Assembly: GCA_000717735.1 (NCBI GenBank)
Contig: JOBE01000043.1
Location: 3,470-67,469 of the forward strand
Direction: 5' to 3'
Source: Streptomyces griseoluteus
GTDB taxonomy: Bacteria; Actinomycetota; Actinomycetes; Streptomycetales; Streptomycetaceae
DNA: 64,000 bases
A program made the translations under genes and the position numbers. The first letter of the stretch is position 1. Every line of letters begins with the position of its first letter. Positions 1 through 7,451 of the stretch are shown here, in pieces. The notes under the pieces are model-generated. The model was not told the origin of the DNA, searched no databases, and was given only the letters and a program-made list of their open reading frames with translations.

Positions 1-860
1 TTCGACGGGTCCTTGCCGGAGAAGGCGCCGCCGCCGTGCCGGGCCATCCCGCCGTACGTGTCGATGATGATCTTCCGGCCGGTGAGTCCCGCGTCGCCCA
101 TCGGGCCGCCGACCTCGAAGCGCCCGGTCGGGTTCACCAGGAGCCGGTAGCCGTCGGACTCCAGGCTGACGCCCTCCTCGACCAGCTCCTTGAGGACGTG
201 CTCGACGACGTACTCGCGCACGTCCGGGGTGAGCAGGCCCTCGACGGAGATGTCGGCGGCGTGCTGCGAGGAGACGACCACCGTGTCGAGGCGGACCGGG
301 CGGTCCCCGTCGTACTCGATGGTGACCTGCGTCTTGCCGTCGGGCCGCAGGTACGGCACGGTGCCGCATTTGCGGACCTCGGTCAGCCGGCGCGAGAGCC
401 GGTGGGCGAGCGCGATCGGCAGGGGCATCAGCTCGGCCGTGTCGTCGCAGGCGTAGCCGAACATCAGGCCCTGGTCACCGGCGCCCTGCGCGTCGAGCTC
501 GTCGCCCGCGCCCTCGACCCGGGACTCGTACGCCGTGTCGACGCCCTGCGCGATGTCCGGCGACTGCGCGCCGATGGACACCGAGACGCCGCACGAGGCG
601 CCGTCGAAGCCCTTCGCGGAGGAGTCGTAGCCGATGTCGAGGACGGCCTCGCGCACCAGCTTCGCTATCGGCGCGTACGCCGTCGTGGTGACCTCGCCGG
701 CGATGTGCACGAGACCCGTGGTGATCAGGGTCTCCACCGCGACCCGCGAGGACGGGTCCTCGGCGAGGAGCGCGTCGAGGATGGTGTCGCTGATCCGGTC
801 GGCGATCTTGTCGGGGTGTCCCTCGGTCACCGACTCCGAGGTGAAGAGGCGGCGGCTCAT
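1..860 (-). CDS. metK: S-adenosylmethionine synthetase (partial, C-terminus off window)
   Basis: Forms S-adenosylmethionine from ATP and methionine in the cytosol. The N-terminus shows the family signature: [20 protein letters not shown], the [12 protein letters not shown] motif near residue 120, and the [15 protein letters not shown] substrate/phosphate loop at the window edge. The start ATG (858-860) overlaps the stop of the upstream carrier-protein gene by 4 bases, so translation is coupled. It is the last visible gene of a minus-strand operon containing two SAM-dependent methyltransferases, which suggests a pathway-dedicated SAM supply; whether it is instead the only metK of the genome cannot be told from this window. 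About 286 codons are present; the last third of the gene lies outside. Confidence 0.95.
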   Translation of the reverse strand, partial: MSRRLFTSESVTEGHPDKIADRISDTILDALLAEDPSSRVAVETLITTGLVHIAGEVTTTAYAPIAKLVREAVLDIGYDSSAKGFDGASCGVSVSIGAQSPDIAQGVDTAYESRVEGAGDELDAQGAGDQGLMFGYACDDTAELMPLPIALAHRLSRRLTEVRKCGTVPYLRPDGKTQVTIEYDGDRPVRLDTVVVSSQHAADISVEGLLTPDVREYVVEHVLKELVEEGVSLESDGYRLLVNPTGRFEVGGPMGDAGLTGRKIIIDTYGGMARHGGGAFSGKDPS

Positions 861-1120
861 GCCTGGACCTCCACCGGGGCCTGCGCCCCGGCCTTGAAGA
901 AGTGCTGCTCGATGGCGCCGAGGGTGCGGATGGACTCGACCTCCAGGGTCTCCATCTGGATGGCGGTGCCGCTCTCCTGCTCCAGCAGGAAGACGAACTC
1001 GACGAAGGACAGCGAGTCGATGAGCCGGTTCTCGATCAGGTCGAGGTCGGAGGCGATGTCCTCGCGCTCCGGGTGACGCTCGAGGATCCAGTTCTTCACC
1101 GTCTGCAGGCCGTCGGCCAT
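857..1120 (-). CDS. Acyl/peptidyl carrier protein
   Basis: An 87-residue free-standing carrier protein. The phosphopantetheine attachment serine is Ser36 in the DSLSF motif (the usual DSL), followed by the predicted helix [12 protein letters not shown]. Family knowledge: the holo form tethers an acyl or aminoacyl group as a thioester. It sits between a SAM synthetase (4-base overlap) and a holo-ACP synthase, with a class II aaRS-like amino acid ligase one gene further upstream. The inferred cargo is therefore an amino acid, most likely glycine, rather than a fatty acid. RBS-like GGAGAG precedes the ATG. Confidence 0.9.
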   Translation of the reverse strand: MADGLQTVKNWILERHPEREDIASDLDLIENRLIDSLSFVEFVFLLEQESGTAIQMETLEVESIRTLGAIEQHFFKAGAQAPVEVQA

Positions 1121-1139
1121 GGTTGCTCTCCTTTAGCTG

Positions 1140-1577
1140 CTACTGAATGGGGGTTACGGGGGCGATGATCGGGGCGGCCACCGCCACCGCGTAGTCCACG
1201 TCGTGGCTGATCGACACGGTGATCTCGGTGATGCCGGACTCCGCGGCCATCTCGGCGGCGGACCGGTGCAGCTCCACGAGCGGCCAGCCGCCCTCGGAGC
1301 GCCGCACCACGATGTCCGGCCAGGGCAGGAACCTGCCCCTGACCCGTAAGGTCTTGAAGGCCGCCTCCTTGGCCGCGATCCGCCCGCACAGGCTCAGTAC
1401 GTCGAGCCCGGAGGAGGTGCGGCAGTCGGCGAGCTCGCCGGGGGTGAGCATCCGCTCGAAGAACTGCTCCCCGTACTGGGCGAGGAGCCTGCGGACACGG
1501 TTGACGGACACGATGTCCATGCCGAGGTTCGCCCACCCCAGGCCGCCCGCCGGCGGGGCGGCGGGACGGGCCGGCAC
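1140..1577 (-). CDS. Holo-[acyl-carrier-protein] synthase (AcpS-type PPTase)
   Basis: Transfers 4'-phosphopantetheine from CoA to a carrier protein. The AcpS signatures are present: GMDIVSVNRVRRLL (equivalent to the GIDVxxIxR motif that carries the Mg-binding Asp), FFERMLTPGEL, and RIAAKEAAFKTL, the WxxKEAxxK-type catalytic helix. At 145 residues it is typical of AcpS. The GTG start is placed at 1577 because GWANLGMDIV must be upstream of the first metal ligand; an internal ATG at about 1520 would remove the first strand. It lies 1 base after the stop of the ligase gene and upstream of the carrier-protein gene, so it probably primes that carrier. Confidence 0.85.
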   Translation of the reverse strand: MPARPAAPPAGGLGWANLGMDIVSVNRVRRLLAQYGEQFFERMLTPGELADCRTSSGLDVLSLCGRIAAKEAAFKTLRVRGRFLPWPDIVVRRSEGGWPLVELHRSAAEMAAESGITEITVSISHDVDYAVAVAAPIIAPVTPIQ

Positions 1578-1578
1578 G

Positions 1579-2478
1579 TCAGATCACCGGCCCGGCCGCG
1601 CCACTCGCATCGGCCCGCATGCGGGCGTTCGCGTCGAGCACCGCCTGGCGGGCGGACTCCCAGCTGCCGTGGCGCCGGGTCAGTGCGGACAGCCATCGCT
1701 CCAGGCCGAAGGCGACACAGCTGGTGAAGGCCGGTCCGCCGGTGGACTCCAGGGTGATGTCGCAGCGGTCGCCGAAGAAGTTCCGGTGCGTGTTGACCGA
1801 GGCGATGGCCAGGTCCTCGTACAGGAACTCGTACTTCACCGGGGTGAGCCGCTGGAGGAGCGCCTTCGAGCCGCCCTTGTCGAAGAACGGGTCGCAGGCG
1901 GCCTCCTTGTGCAGCGGCAGGTCGAGCGCCGCGGCGAAGGCGTGGATGCGGGCGGTGAAGTCGGCGAGGTGCGTCTCGGCGTGCTCACGGCTGCCGATGG
2001 CGACGACCTCGCGCATCCGGAAGCCGAGCTGGCGCCGCATGCCCTCGTAGTGGGTCTCCTTGCGGAAGCACCAGGAGCAGATCGTGACGAGGGTGTCGTC
2101 GGCGACCTGGGTGCCCTGGTGGTCGAGGTAGACGGCGTAACAGGACGCGGAGGGAAGTCCGAGCGCGGCCGGTTCGAGTGCGGCGGCGGGCCAGCGCCCG
2201 TGCTCGCCGTCGAAGGGCGCGGCGAGGCGGCCCTCCAGGTCGAGCGGGGCGGCGAGGACGGCCTGATGGGGGAAGTTGTCGTAGTAGTCGAGCTTCGCCA
2301 GGTCGGCGGCCGGCAGGAGCGGGGGCATGGTCATCGGGCGGGCGCCCGCGGTCACTCCCCAGCTCTCGAAGGTGTCGTCGAGGAGCCGCAGCAGGCGGGT
2401 CCCCTCCGGGCCGAGCGAGGGCAGGCCCCTCGCCTGCCCCTGGGCTGCCCCGGCGCTCGCGGGGGTCGTCACGGTCAT
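1579..2478 (-). CDS. Class II aaRS-like amino acid:[carrier protein] ligase (glycine-type candidate)
   Basis: A 299-residue homologue of the seryl-tRNA-synthetase catalytic core without a tRNA-binding arm. It would adenylate an amino acid and load it on the phosphopantetheine arm of the nearby carrier protein. Visible features: Cys113 (SCYAVYLDHQG), the motif-2-like stretch TICSWCFRKETHYEGMRRQ (132-150), and a motif-3-like GGPAFTSCVAFGLERW (247-262) with Cys254; known relatives bind zinc with two Cys and one Glu. Family knowledge: characterised members prefer glycine or alanine. The start MTVTTPA is preceded by GAGAGGTG; longer open frames upstream overlap the diiron oxygenase gene in another frame and are not used. 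Confidence 0.85.
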   Translation of the reverse strand: MTVTTPASAGAAQGQARGLPSLGPEGTRLLRLLDDTFESWGVTAGARPMTMPPLLPAADLAKLDYYDNFPHQAVLAAPLDLEGRLAAPFDGEHGRWPAAALEPAALGLPSASCYAVYLDHQGTQVADDTLVTICSWCFRKETHYEGMRRQLGFRMREVVAIGSREHAETHLADFTARIHAFAAALDLPLHKEAACDPFFDKGGSKALLQRLTPVKYEFLYEDLAIASVNTHRNFFGDRCDITLESTGGPAFTSCVAFGLERWLSALTRRHGSWESARQAVLDANARMRADASGAAGPVI

Positions 2479-2537
2479 GGTGGCTTCACCTCTCGGGTGG
2501 GAGGTCTCGGGCCTGGCTGACAGGCCCCGGGGCGCGC

Positions 2538-3431
2538 TCAGACGACGGGCAGGGTGTCGTCGGAGAAGATCCCGGTCTTCAGGAAGAAGGAGAGCGGCTT
2601 GCGGATCGCCTTGCGCTCGTGGGCGCGGCGGTTCGGGTCGGCGACCAGCGCGTTGCGCAGGGCCAGCGGGTCGGGGATGCCGGCGTCGCGGTACACGTGG
2701 GGGTTGTAGAGCGAGTTGGTGCTGTAGACGACGTACCGCTTGAGGTACGCCTCGACCTCGCGGACCCGCTCGGCGCTGACCGCCTGGCACATCCGGCCGT
2801 ACAGGAGGGAGACCAGCTCGCGCCCGAAGGCGATGTGGCGGGACTCGTCCTGGTGGTGGATGCGGTTGACCTCGCGGATGGTGTGGCAGAGGGAGGTGTC
2901 CTTCGCCATCCGGGAGTTGTAGTGGTCGACGAGCTCCTCGAAGAAGAGGATTCGGGTGAAGACGAGGAAGTTCTCGACCTCCGGCTCCCAGGCCGCGTCG
3001 GCGCGCATCGCGGTGGAGCCGTAGATCTTGTGGCCGTAGCGGCGGCAGAACTCGGAGAAGAACCACATGTGTTCGTTCTCCTCACCGATGAAGTGGTGGA
3101 AGAAGTCCGAGGGGACCTCGAAGCCGGGCATGTGGATGCGGCCTACGACCTCGATGAGCAGCTCGCGGATGCCGTGCACGTTCAGGCTGTAGAAGTTGAT
3201 GGACTCCCACTTCGACAGGCGCTGAAGCGTTTCTTCCCCGAGGGTGTCGTAGTGCTCGGTGCCGTAGACGGTGAGCAGTTCCGGCGTCATCCAGAAGCAG
3301 TTCTCCTCCAGCGTCTCGGGCCACTGGAAGGTCTGGTACGGGTTGTAGTAGTCCTCGACGGAGCGCTCGCTGAGCCGCTCCAGGACCTCCATGAACCGGT
3401 CGGTCACGGGCAGGGGGGCGGTCACGCCCAT
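2538..3431 (-). CDS. AurF/CmlI-type diiron oxygenase
   Basis: A 297-residue helical diiron protein of the p-aminobenzoate N-oxygenase family, whose members oxidise amines through hydroxylamine to nitro groups. Candidate iron ligands follow the AurF pattern: Glu90 or Glu94 (GIRELLIE), Glu118 and His121 (EENEH), Glu166 (FFEELVDHY), and His192, Glu196, His199 (HHQDESRH). It lies between the amino acid:carrier ligase and a methyltransferase. The inference is that it acts on carrier-bound glycine to make a nitro/nitronate, as recalled for the enteromycin carboxamide pathway; acting on another amine is possible. The ATG is preceded by GAGGAG. Confidence 0.88.
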   Translation of the reverse strand: MGVTAPLPVTDRFMEVLERLSERSVEDYYNPYQTFQWPETLEENCFWMTPELLTVYGTEHYDTLGEETLQRLSKWESINFYSLNVHGIRELLIEVVGRIHMPGFEVPSDFFHHFIGEENEHMWFFSEFCRRYGHKIYGSTAMRADAAWEPEVENFLVFTRILFFEELVDHYNSRMAKDTSLCHTIREVNRIHHQDESRHIAFGRELVSLLYGRMCQAVSAERVREVEAYLKRYVVYSTNSLYNPHVYRDAGIPDPLALRNALVADPNRRAHERKAIRKPLSFFLKTGIFSDDTLPVV

Positions 3432-3495
3432 GGTCGTGGCTCCTCTTTTTTTGGGGCTCGGTTCGCCGGCGCAGGGGGATCGGGCCCCGGTGGCT

Positions 3496-4539
3496 TCAGG
3501 GACGGACTTCGTAGACCGCGTTCACGGGGGTCTCCGTCGCGCGCCGCCAGCGGGTGAAGCCGGCCTCCTCCGCGATGGCCCGGAAGGCCTTCTCGCCGGA
3601 GTGGTTGCCGAGCGCGTGCGGGCCGCGCTGGGCGACCGCGACGGGCAGGCACATCACGGCGGACAGGGCCATGAACATGCGGGCGGCGGGCGTCTGGGCG
3701 TCGACGTCCTGCGGGGAGACGTTCGACTCGACGAGCATCCAGGTGCCGTCCGCGTCGAGCGACTTGTGGACGTGCTGCGCGGCGGCGACGGGGTCACCCA
3801 TGTCGTGCAGGGCGTTGAAGAAGCACACCAGGTCGTAGCCGGAGCCCGGGTAGTCGTCGGCCGAGGCGACCTCGAAGACGACCCGGTCGGAGAGACCGGC
3901 CTCCTCGGCGAGCTCCCGCGCGAGGGAGATGGCCTCCTCCGAGTAGTCGAAGCCGTGCACGGTGGCCTGCGGGAAGGCCTTCGCGATGAGGAGGGTGGTG
4001 TGGCCGACACCGCAGCCGACGTCGGCGACCGTGCCGCCGGCGGCGAGCTTGTCGGTGACCTGGTGGAGGGCGGGCAGCCAGTCCGGGACGAGCTTGTGCT
4101 CGTACGTCGGCTGGAAGAAGGAGCCCATGCCGGTGTCGAGGGCCGCGTCGTGCTCGGCCCAGCCGACGCCGTCTCCGGTGCGGTACGCCTCGACGAGCAG
4201 GTCCTCGGTGGCGTACAGCGCCTTGAGGGCGGTGAAGAACCCGGCGGCGTACGTGACGGCCTTCGGGTCGGCGAGTACCTCGACGTGGTCGGCGGGGAGC
4301 GTGTACGTGAGGGAGCTGGGGTGGCGTTCCACGTACCCGGCGGAGAGCTGGGCGTGCAGCCACTCCTCGATGTACCGCTCGTCGGTGCCGGTCCTCTCGG
4401 CGAGCTGCGCGGCGGTCAGGGGGCCGTCGGCCGCGAGCGCCTTGTACAGGCCGAGGCGCTCGCCGAGGGCGACGGTCAGGCCGCGGACGGCCGCGCCCGC
4501 GTCGGTGATGACCCTCTGGTGGAAGTCGTGGGCGCTCAT
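3496..4539 (-). CDS. SAM-dependent methyltransferase with N-terminal winged-helix domain
   Basis: A 347-residue class I methyltransferase. Residues 1-90 form a winged-helix dimerisation-type domain (LTAAQLAERTGTDERYIEEW). A linker follows, then the Rossmann fold with SAM motif DVGCGVG at 173-179, an acidic residue after strand 2 (GFDYSEE), and a C-terminal half ending in EVRP. It directly precedes the diiron oxygenase gene in the operon, so it is the best candidate for O-methylating a nitronate product; this is inference from position. The chosen ATG has an ideal AGGAGG eight bases upstream; longer open frames lack an RBS. Confidence 0.85.
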   Translation of the reverse strand: MSAHDFHQRVITDAGAAVRGLTVALGERLGLYKALAADGPLTAAQLAERTGTDERYIEEWLHAQLSAGYVERHPSSLTYTLPADHVEVLADPKAVTYAAGFFTALKALYATEDLLVEAYRTGDGVGWAEHDAALDTGMGSFFQPTYEHKLVPDWLPALHQVTDKLAAGGTVADVGCGVGHTTLLIAKAFPQATVHGFDYSEEAISLARELAEEAGLSDRVVFEVASADDYPGSGYDLVCFFNALHDMGDPVAAAQHVHKSLDADGTWMLVESNVSPQDVDAQTPAARMFMALSAVMCLPVAVAQRGPHALGNHSGEKAFRAIAEEAGFTRWRRATETPVNAVYEVRP

Positions 4540-4621
4540 GCCGCCGCCTCCTGTCGATGGGTGGGCAGGTCGCAAGTACTGTGCTGACCCGGGGGACGAC
4601 CCCCGGACCCCCGGCGGGCGG

Positions 4622-5473
4622 TCACGCGGCCACCCCCGAGTCGACACCGGTCGCACCCGGCAGGTCGCAGGTGAAGAGGAACGAGCGGGGCACGCGGGGG
4701 ACGTTCCGGGCCGGCACCGGGTAGGGCCAGCGGTCGAAGTCGGCGCCCGGCTCACCGGGCTGCCTGACCTCCCGTACGTCCCAGCCGCAGTCGGCGAGCA
4801 GCGCCTCGGGCTCCTCCGTGCCGAAGAGCCAGGGGTTGCCGTCCTCCTTGAGCGCGCTCATGAAGGTGCGGGCGAGCGGGTTCTCCAGGGCGGACTTCGA
4901 GATGACGTCGCCGAGCAGCACGGAGCCGGCGGCGGCGTGCGCGGAGAGCGTGGAGATGAGGGTCCGTACGGCCTGCTCGGGCAGGAAGAACAGCAGGCCC
5001 TCGACGACCCACAGGACGGGCTCCTCGCTCTTCCAGCCCGCCTCCTTGAGGGGGCCGGTCCAGTCCTGGGTGAGGTCGACGGGGACGGTGGTCCGGGTGC
5101 GGCCGGCGGGCTGCGGCTCGTCCTTCAGCATCTCGGCCTTGGCCTCCAGGAGGGCCGGGCGGTCGAGCTCGTAGACGGTGACGCCGTCGGGCCAGGGCAG
5201 CCGGAAGAAGCGGGTGTCCATGCCGGCGGCGAGGAAGACGACCTGGCGGATGCCCCGCTCCTCCACGGCCCGGACGATCGCCCGGTCGAGGTAGGTGGTG
5301 CGGATGGCGAGGAACGGCACGATGCCGCCGCCGTCGTAGCGGTCGAGCAGCTCGAAGCCGATCTCGTCGGCGACGGTGCGCGCGTAGGGATCGGCGAACA
5401 GCCGGTCCTCGCGCTCGGTCTCCAGGGCGCGCGCGGCGGCGGTCCACTGGGCGGTGCGGGATACGGCCTCCAC
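4622..5473 (-). CDS. LCM-family (TIGR00027-like) SAM-dependent methyltransferase
   Basis: A 283-residue methyltransferase of the leucine-carboxyl-methyltransferase-like group common in actinobacteria. Signatures: TAQWTAAARALETEREDRLF at the N-terminus, the IRTTYLDRAI segment, FLAAGMDTRFFRLPW as the SAM loop, and VLWVVEGLLFFLP. Relatives methylate carboxyl or hydroxyl groups. The GTG start (VEAVSR) is preceded by GAAGGGGG. It is the second methyltransferase of the operon, so the pathway may place two methyl groups, for example on a nitronate oxygen and a carboxylate; the assignment is not visible in the sequence. Confidence 0.85.
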   Translation of the reverse strand: MEAVSRTAQWTAAARALETEREDRLFADPYARTVADEIGFELLDRYDGGGIVPFLAIRTTYLDRAIVRAVEERGIRQVVFLAAGMDTRFFRLPWPDGVTVYELDRPALLEAKAEMLKDEPQPAGRTRTTVPVDLTQDWTGPLKEAGWKSEEPVLWVVEGLLFFLPEQAVRTLISTLSAHAAAGSVLLGDVISKSALENPLARTFMSALKEDGNPWLFGTEEPEALLADCGWDVREVRQPGEPGADFDRWPYPVPARNVPRVPRSFLFTCDLPGATGVDSGVAA

Positions 5474-5548
5474 AGGAGGTCCCCCTTCGGTTTGGTTTCC
5501 GGTGATACGGACGGCCGTGTTCAGGGGCCTGACGGAAGGACGGTTCCG

Positions 5549-6088
5549 TCAGGCGCTCATGACCGGGACACAGGTCTTGGCCGGTCGCGCGCACGCGACG
5601 GGATCCTCGGCCGCGGGCATCGACGACAGATGGTCGGCCTCGGAGTCGGCGGGGCGCCGGCGGAAGATGCTGTGCAGGATCATGCTGAACACGGCCGTCC
5701 CGTCGGCGGCCACGAGCGTGCACCGCGGTTTGACGGTGCCGGTGGCGGGATTGAACGGCGACGGGGTGGAGCCCAGGATCTCGACGCGCGCGGTGAGGAC
5801 GTCACCCGGGCGGACGGGCCGCAGGTAGCGGACCTCGTCGATGCCGGGCGAGCCCATACAGGCGCTGTAGGCGAGCAGTCCGTCGACGTAGCGGCGCATG
5901 AACATCGCCTGGGTGTGGAACCCGCTCGCGATCAGGCCGCGGAACTGTGACTGCTCCGCGCGCGCGGGGTCCGTGTGGAAGGGCTGCGGGTCGAAGCGCC
6001 TGCCGAACTCCAGCACCTCCTCCGTCGTGACGGTGACGGTGCCCAGCTCGTGGACGTCGCCGGGCCGGAAGTCCTCGAAGTAGCGCAT
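5549..6088 (-). CDS. MaoC-like hotdog-fold dehydratase/hydratase
   Basis: A 179-residue single hotdog-domain protein. The MaoC signature is clear: YFEDFRPGDVHELGTVTVTTEE, then FDPQPFHTDPARAEQSQFRGLIASGFHT, where the Asp and His of the hydratase-2 motif are retained. A ~35-residue tail (SSMPAAEDPVACARP...) follows the fold. Relatives add or remove water from enoyl/3-hydroxyacyl thioesters. As the promoter-proximal gene of the operon its substrate is probably carrier- or CoA-bound, but none can be named. Start MRYFEDF is preceded by AAGGGGGG; an ATG 48 bases upstream would add a non-conserved extension. Confidence 0.82.
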   Translation of the reverse strand: MRYFEDFRPGDVHELGTVTVTTEEVLEFGRRFDPQPFHTDPARAEQSQFRGLIASGFHTQAMFMRRYVDGLLAYSACMGSPGIDEVRYLRPVRPGDVLTARVEILGSTPSPFNPATGTVKPRCTLVAADGTAVFSMILHSIFRRRPADSEADHLSSMPAAEDPVACARPAKTCVPVMSA

Positions 6089-6134
6089 CGCGCGCCCCCC
6101 TTGACCTAGGAGTGGTGTTTCCCTGGCAGCCACC

Positions 6135-6164
6135 AATCTACGAATGGACCATTTATTTTGTCAA
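6135..6164 (-). promoter_or_regulatory. HrdB-type promoter of the carrier-protein/diiron-oxygenase operon
   Basis: On the minus strand, -35 TTGACA (6159-6164) and -10 TAGATT (6135-6140) are 18 bases apart, a near-consensus housekeeping promoter in an AT-rich patch unlike its surroundings. The predicted transcript start, near 6128, lies 40 bases before the MaoC start codon. The spacer contains the palindrome AATGG-A-CCATT (6143-6153 on the plus strand), well placed for a repressor. Confidence 0.65.
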
Positions 6165-6181
6165 CCCAAAAGAAGGCTCGA

Positions 6182-7357
6182 CTACCTTCGGGCGAGGGCA
6201 AGTTCGGCATCACGCCAGAGGTCTTCGACGTCCTCGATGCCGACGGACATCCGCACGAGCCCCGGAGCGATCCCGGCGGCGGCGAGCGCCGCCCCGTCCA
6301 GCTCCCGGTGCGAGGTGGACGCCGGGTGCGTCACGAGCGTCTCCACCCCGCCGAGGGAGAGTGCGAGCCGGGCCACCCGTACGCGCTCGATGAAGTCCCG
6401 GCCGGCCTCCCGGCCGCCCGCGAGCTCGAAGGAGAGCAGCCCGCCACCGCCCGACAGCACCTTCCGGGCGACGGCGTACGAGGGGTGGCCGGCGAGCCAG
6501 GGGTAGTGGACGGCCGTGACGCCCGCGTGGCCTTCGAGCCGCTCGGCGAGGGCGGCGGCGTTGGCGCAGTGCTCCCGCATCCGCAGCGGCAGCGTGGCCA
6601 TCCCGCGCAGCGTCAGCCAGGCCGCGAACGGGTCGGCGCAGGCGCCCAGTTCGACCGTGCGGGGCCAGACGCGGCGGCGCAGCTCGTCGTCCGCGAACAC
6701 GGCGGCGCCGCCGAGGACGTCCGAGTGCCCGGAGAGGTACTTGGTGGTCGAGTGGACGACGATGTCGGCGCCGAGTTCGAGGGGGCGGCAGAGGACGGGC
6801 GAGGCGAGCGAGTTGTCGACGACGCTCGTCACCCCGAGCGCGCGGGCGGCGGCGAGCAGCCCCGGCAGGTCGGGCACCTGGCCGGTCGGGTTGGCGATGG
6901 TCTCCAGGAGCAGCAGCCGGGTCGCGGGGTGCACGGCGGCGGCCTCGACCTCGGCCGGGTCGTCGCCCGATATCCGTACGACCTCGATCCCGTACCGCTC
7001 GGCCAGGTCCGACAGGACGGCGTGACTGCCCCCGTACAGGCAGCGCTGGGCCACCACCCTGTCGCCGGGCCGCAGGAGGGCGAGCAGCACCCCGCTGATG
7101 GCCCCCATGCCCGAGGCGAAGGCGATGGCCCCGGCGCCTTGTTCGAGCCCGGCGAGGGTCTGCTCGAGGGCCCGTACGGTCGGGTTGCCGCGGCGGCTGT
7201 AGACGTACTGCCCGTCGGGTCCCGCCATGGCCTCGGCGAGTTCGGCGGCGGAGTCGAAGGCGAAGGCGGAGGACTGCACGAGGGGCACGGAGAGCGGCCA
7301 ACTGCCGCCCTGGAAGGGCTCGTTGAAGACGTGCACGGCACGGGTGTTCAGTTCCAT
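6182..7357 (-). CDS. PLP-dependent Cys/Met metabolism enzyme (cystathionine gamma-synthase/lyase family)
   Basis: A 391-residue fold-type I PLP enzyme. The Schiff-base lysine is Lys206 in HSTTKYLSGHSD; YSRRGNPT (53-60), the PLP-phosphate loop ASGMGA (81-86) and Tyr108 (CLYGGSH) are present. The Cys that follows the active-site Tyr in methionine gamma-lyases is Gly here, so it is more like a cystathionine gamma-lyase/synthase or a pathway-specific gamma-replacement enzyme. It lies directly upstream of the nitronate-type operon promoter and 25 bases downstream of a strong hairpin. A role in supplying a sulfur or C4 building block, or in methionine metabolism for the SAM synthetase, is inference. 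Confidence 0.85.
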   Translation of the reverse strand: MELNTRAVHVFNEPFQGGSWPLSVPLVQSSAFAFDSAAELAEAMAGPDGQYVYSRRGNPTVRALEQTLAGLEQGAGAIAFASGMGAISGVLLALLRPGDRVVAQRCLYGGSHAVLSDLAERYGIEVVRISGDDPAEVEAAAVHPATRLLLLETIANPTGQVPDLPGLLAAARALGVTSVVDNSLASPVLCRPLELGADIVVHSTTKYLSGHSDVLGGAAVFADDELRRRVWPRTVELGACADPFAAWLTLRGMATLPLRMREHCANAAALAERLEGHAGVTAVHYPWLAGHPSYAVARKVLSGGGGLLSFELAGGREAGRDFIERVRVARLALSLGGVETLVTHPASTSHRELDGAALAAAGIAPGLVRMSVGIEDVEDLWRDAELALARR

Positions 7358-7382
7358 GGCGTTCCTTCCCTGCTACGGAAAA

Positions 7383-7422
7383 GGGGCCGCCCGACGTCCG
7401 GCGACGGACATCGGGCGGCCCC
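7383..7422 (-). terminator. Strong hairpin plus T-run between the exporter and the PLP gene
   Basis: Arms 7383-7399 and 7406-7422 pair over 17 bases with one mismatch around a 6-base loop; on the minus strand the stem is followed by TTTT. It lies downstream of the exporter stop and only 25 bases upstream of the PLP gene start, so it can end the exporter transcript or act as an attenuator for the PLP gene. Confidence 0.75.
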
Positions 7423-7451
7423 TGGGGGATGCTTCCGGACGGCGGGGCGGT

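Noticed and set aside
6182..7357. Naming the PLP enzyme methionine gamma-lyase
   Set aside because: The Cys next to the active-site Tyr, typical of methionine gamma-lyase, is Gly here, so only the broader family is called.
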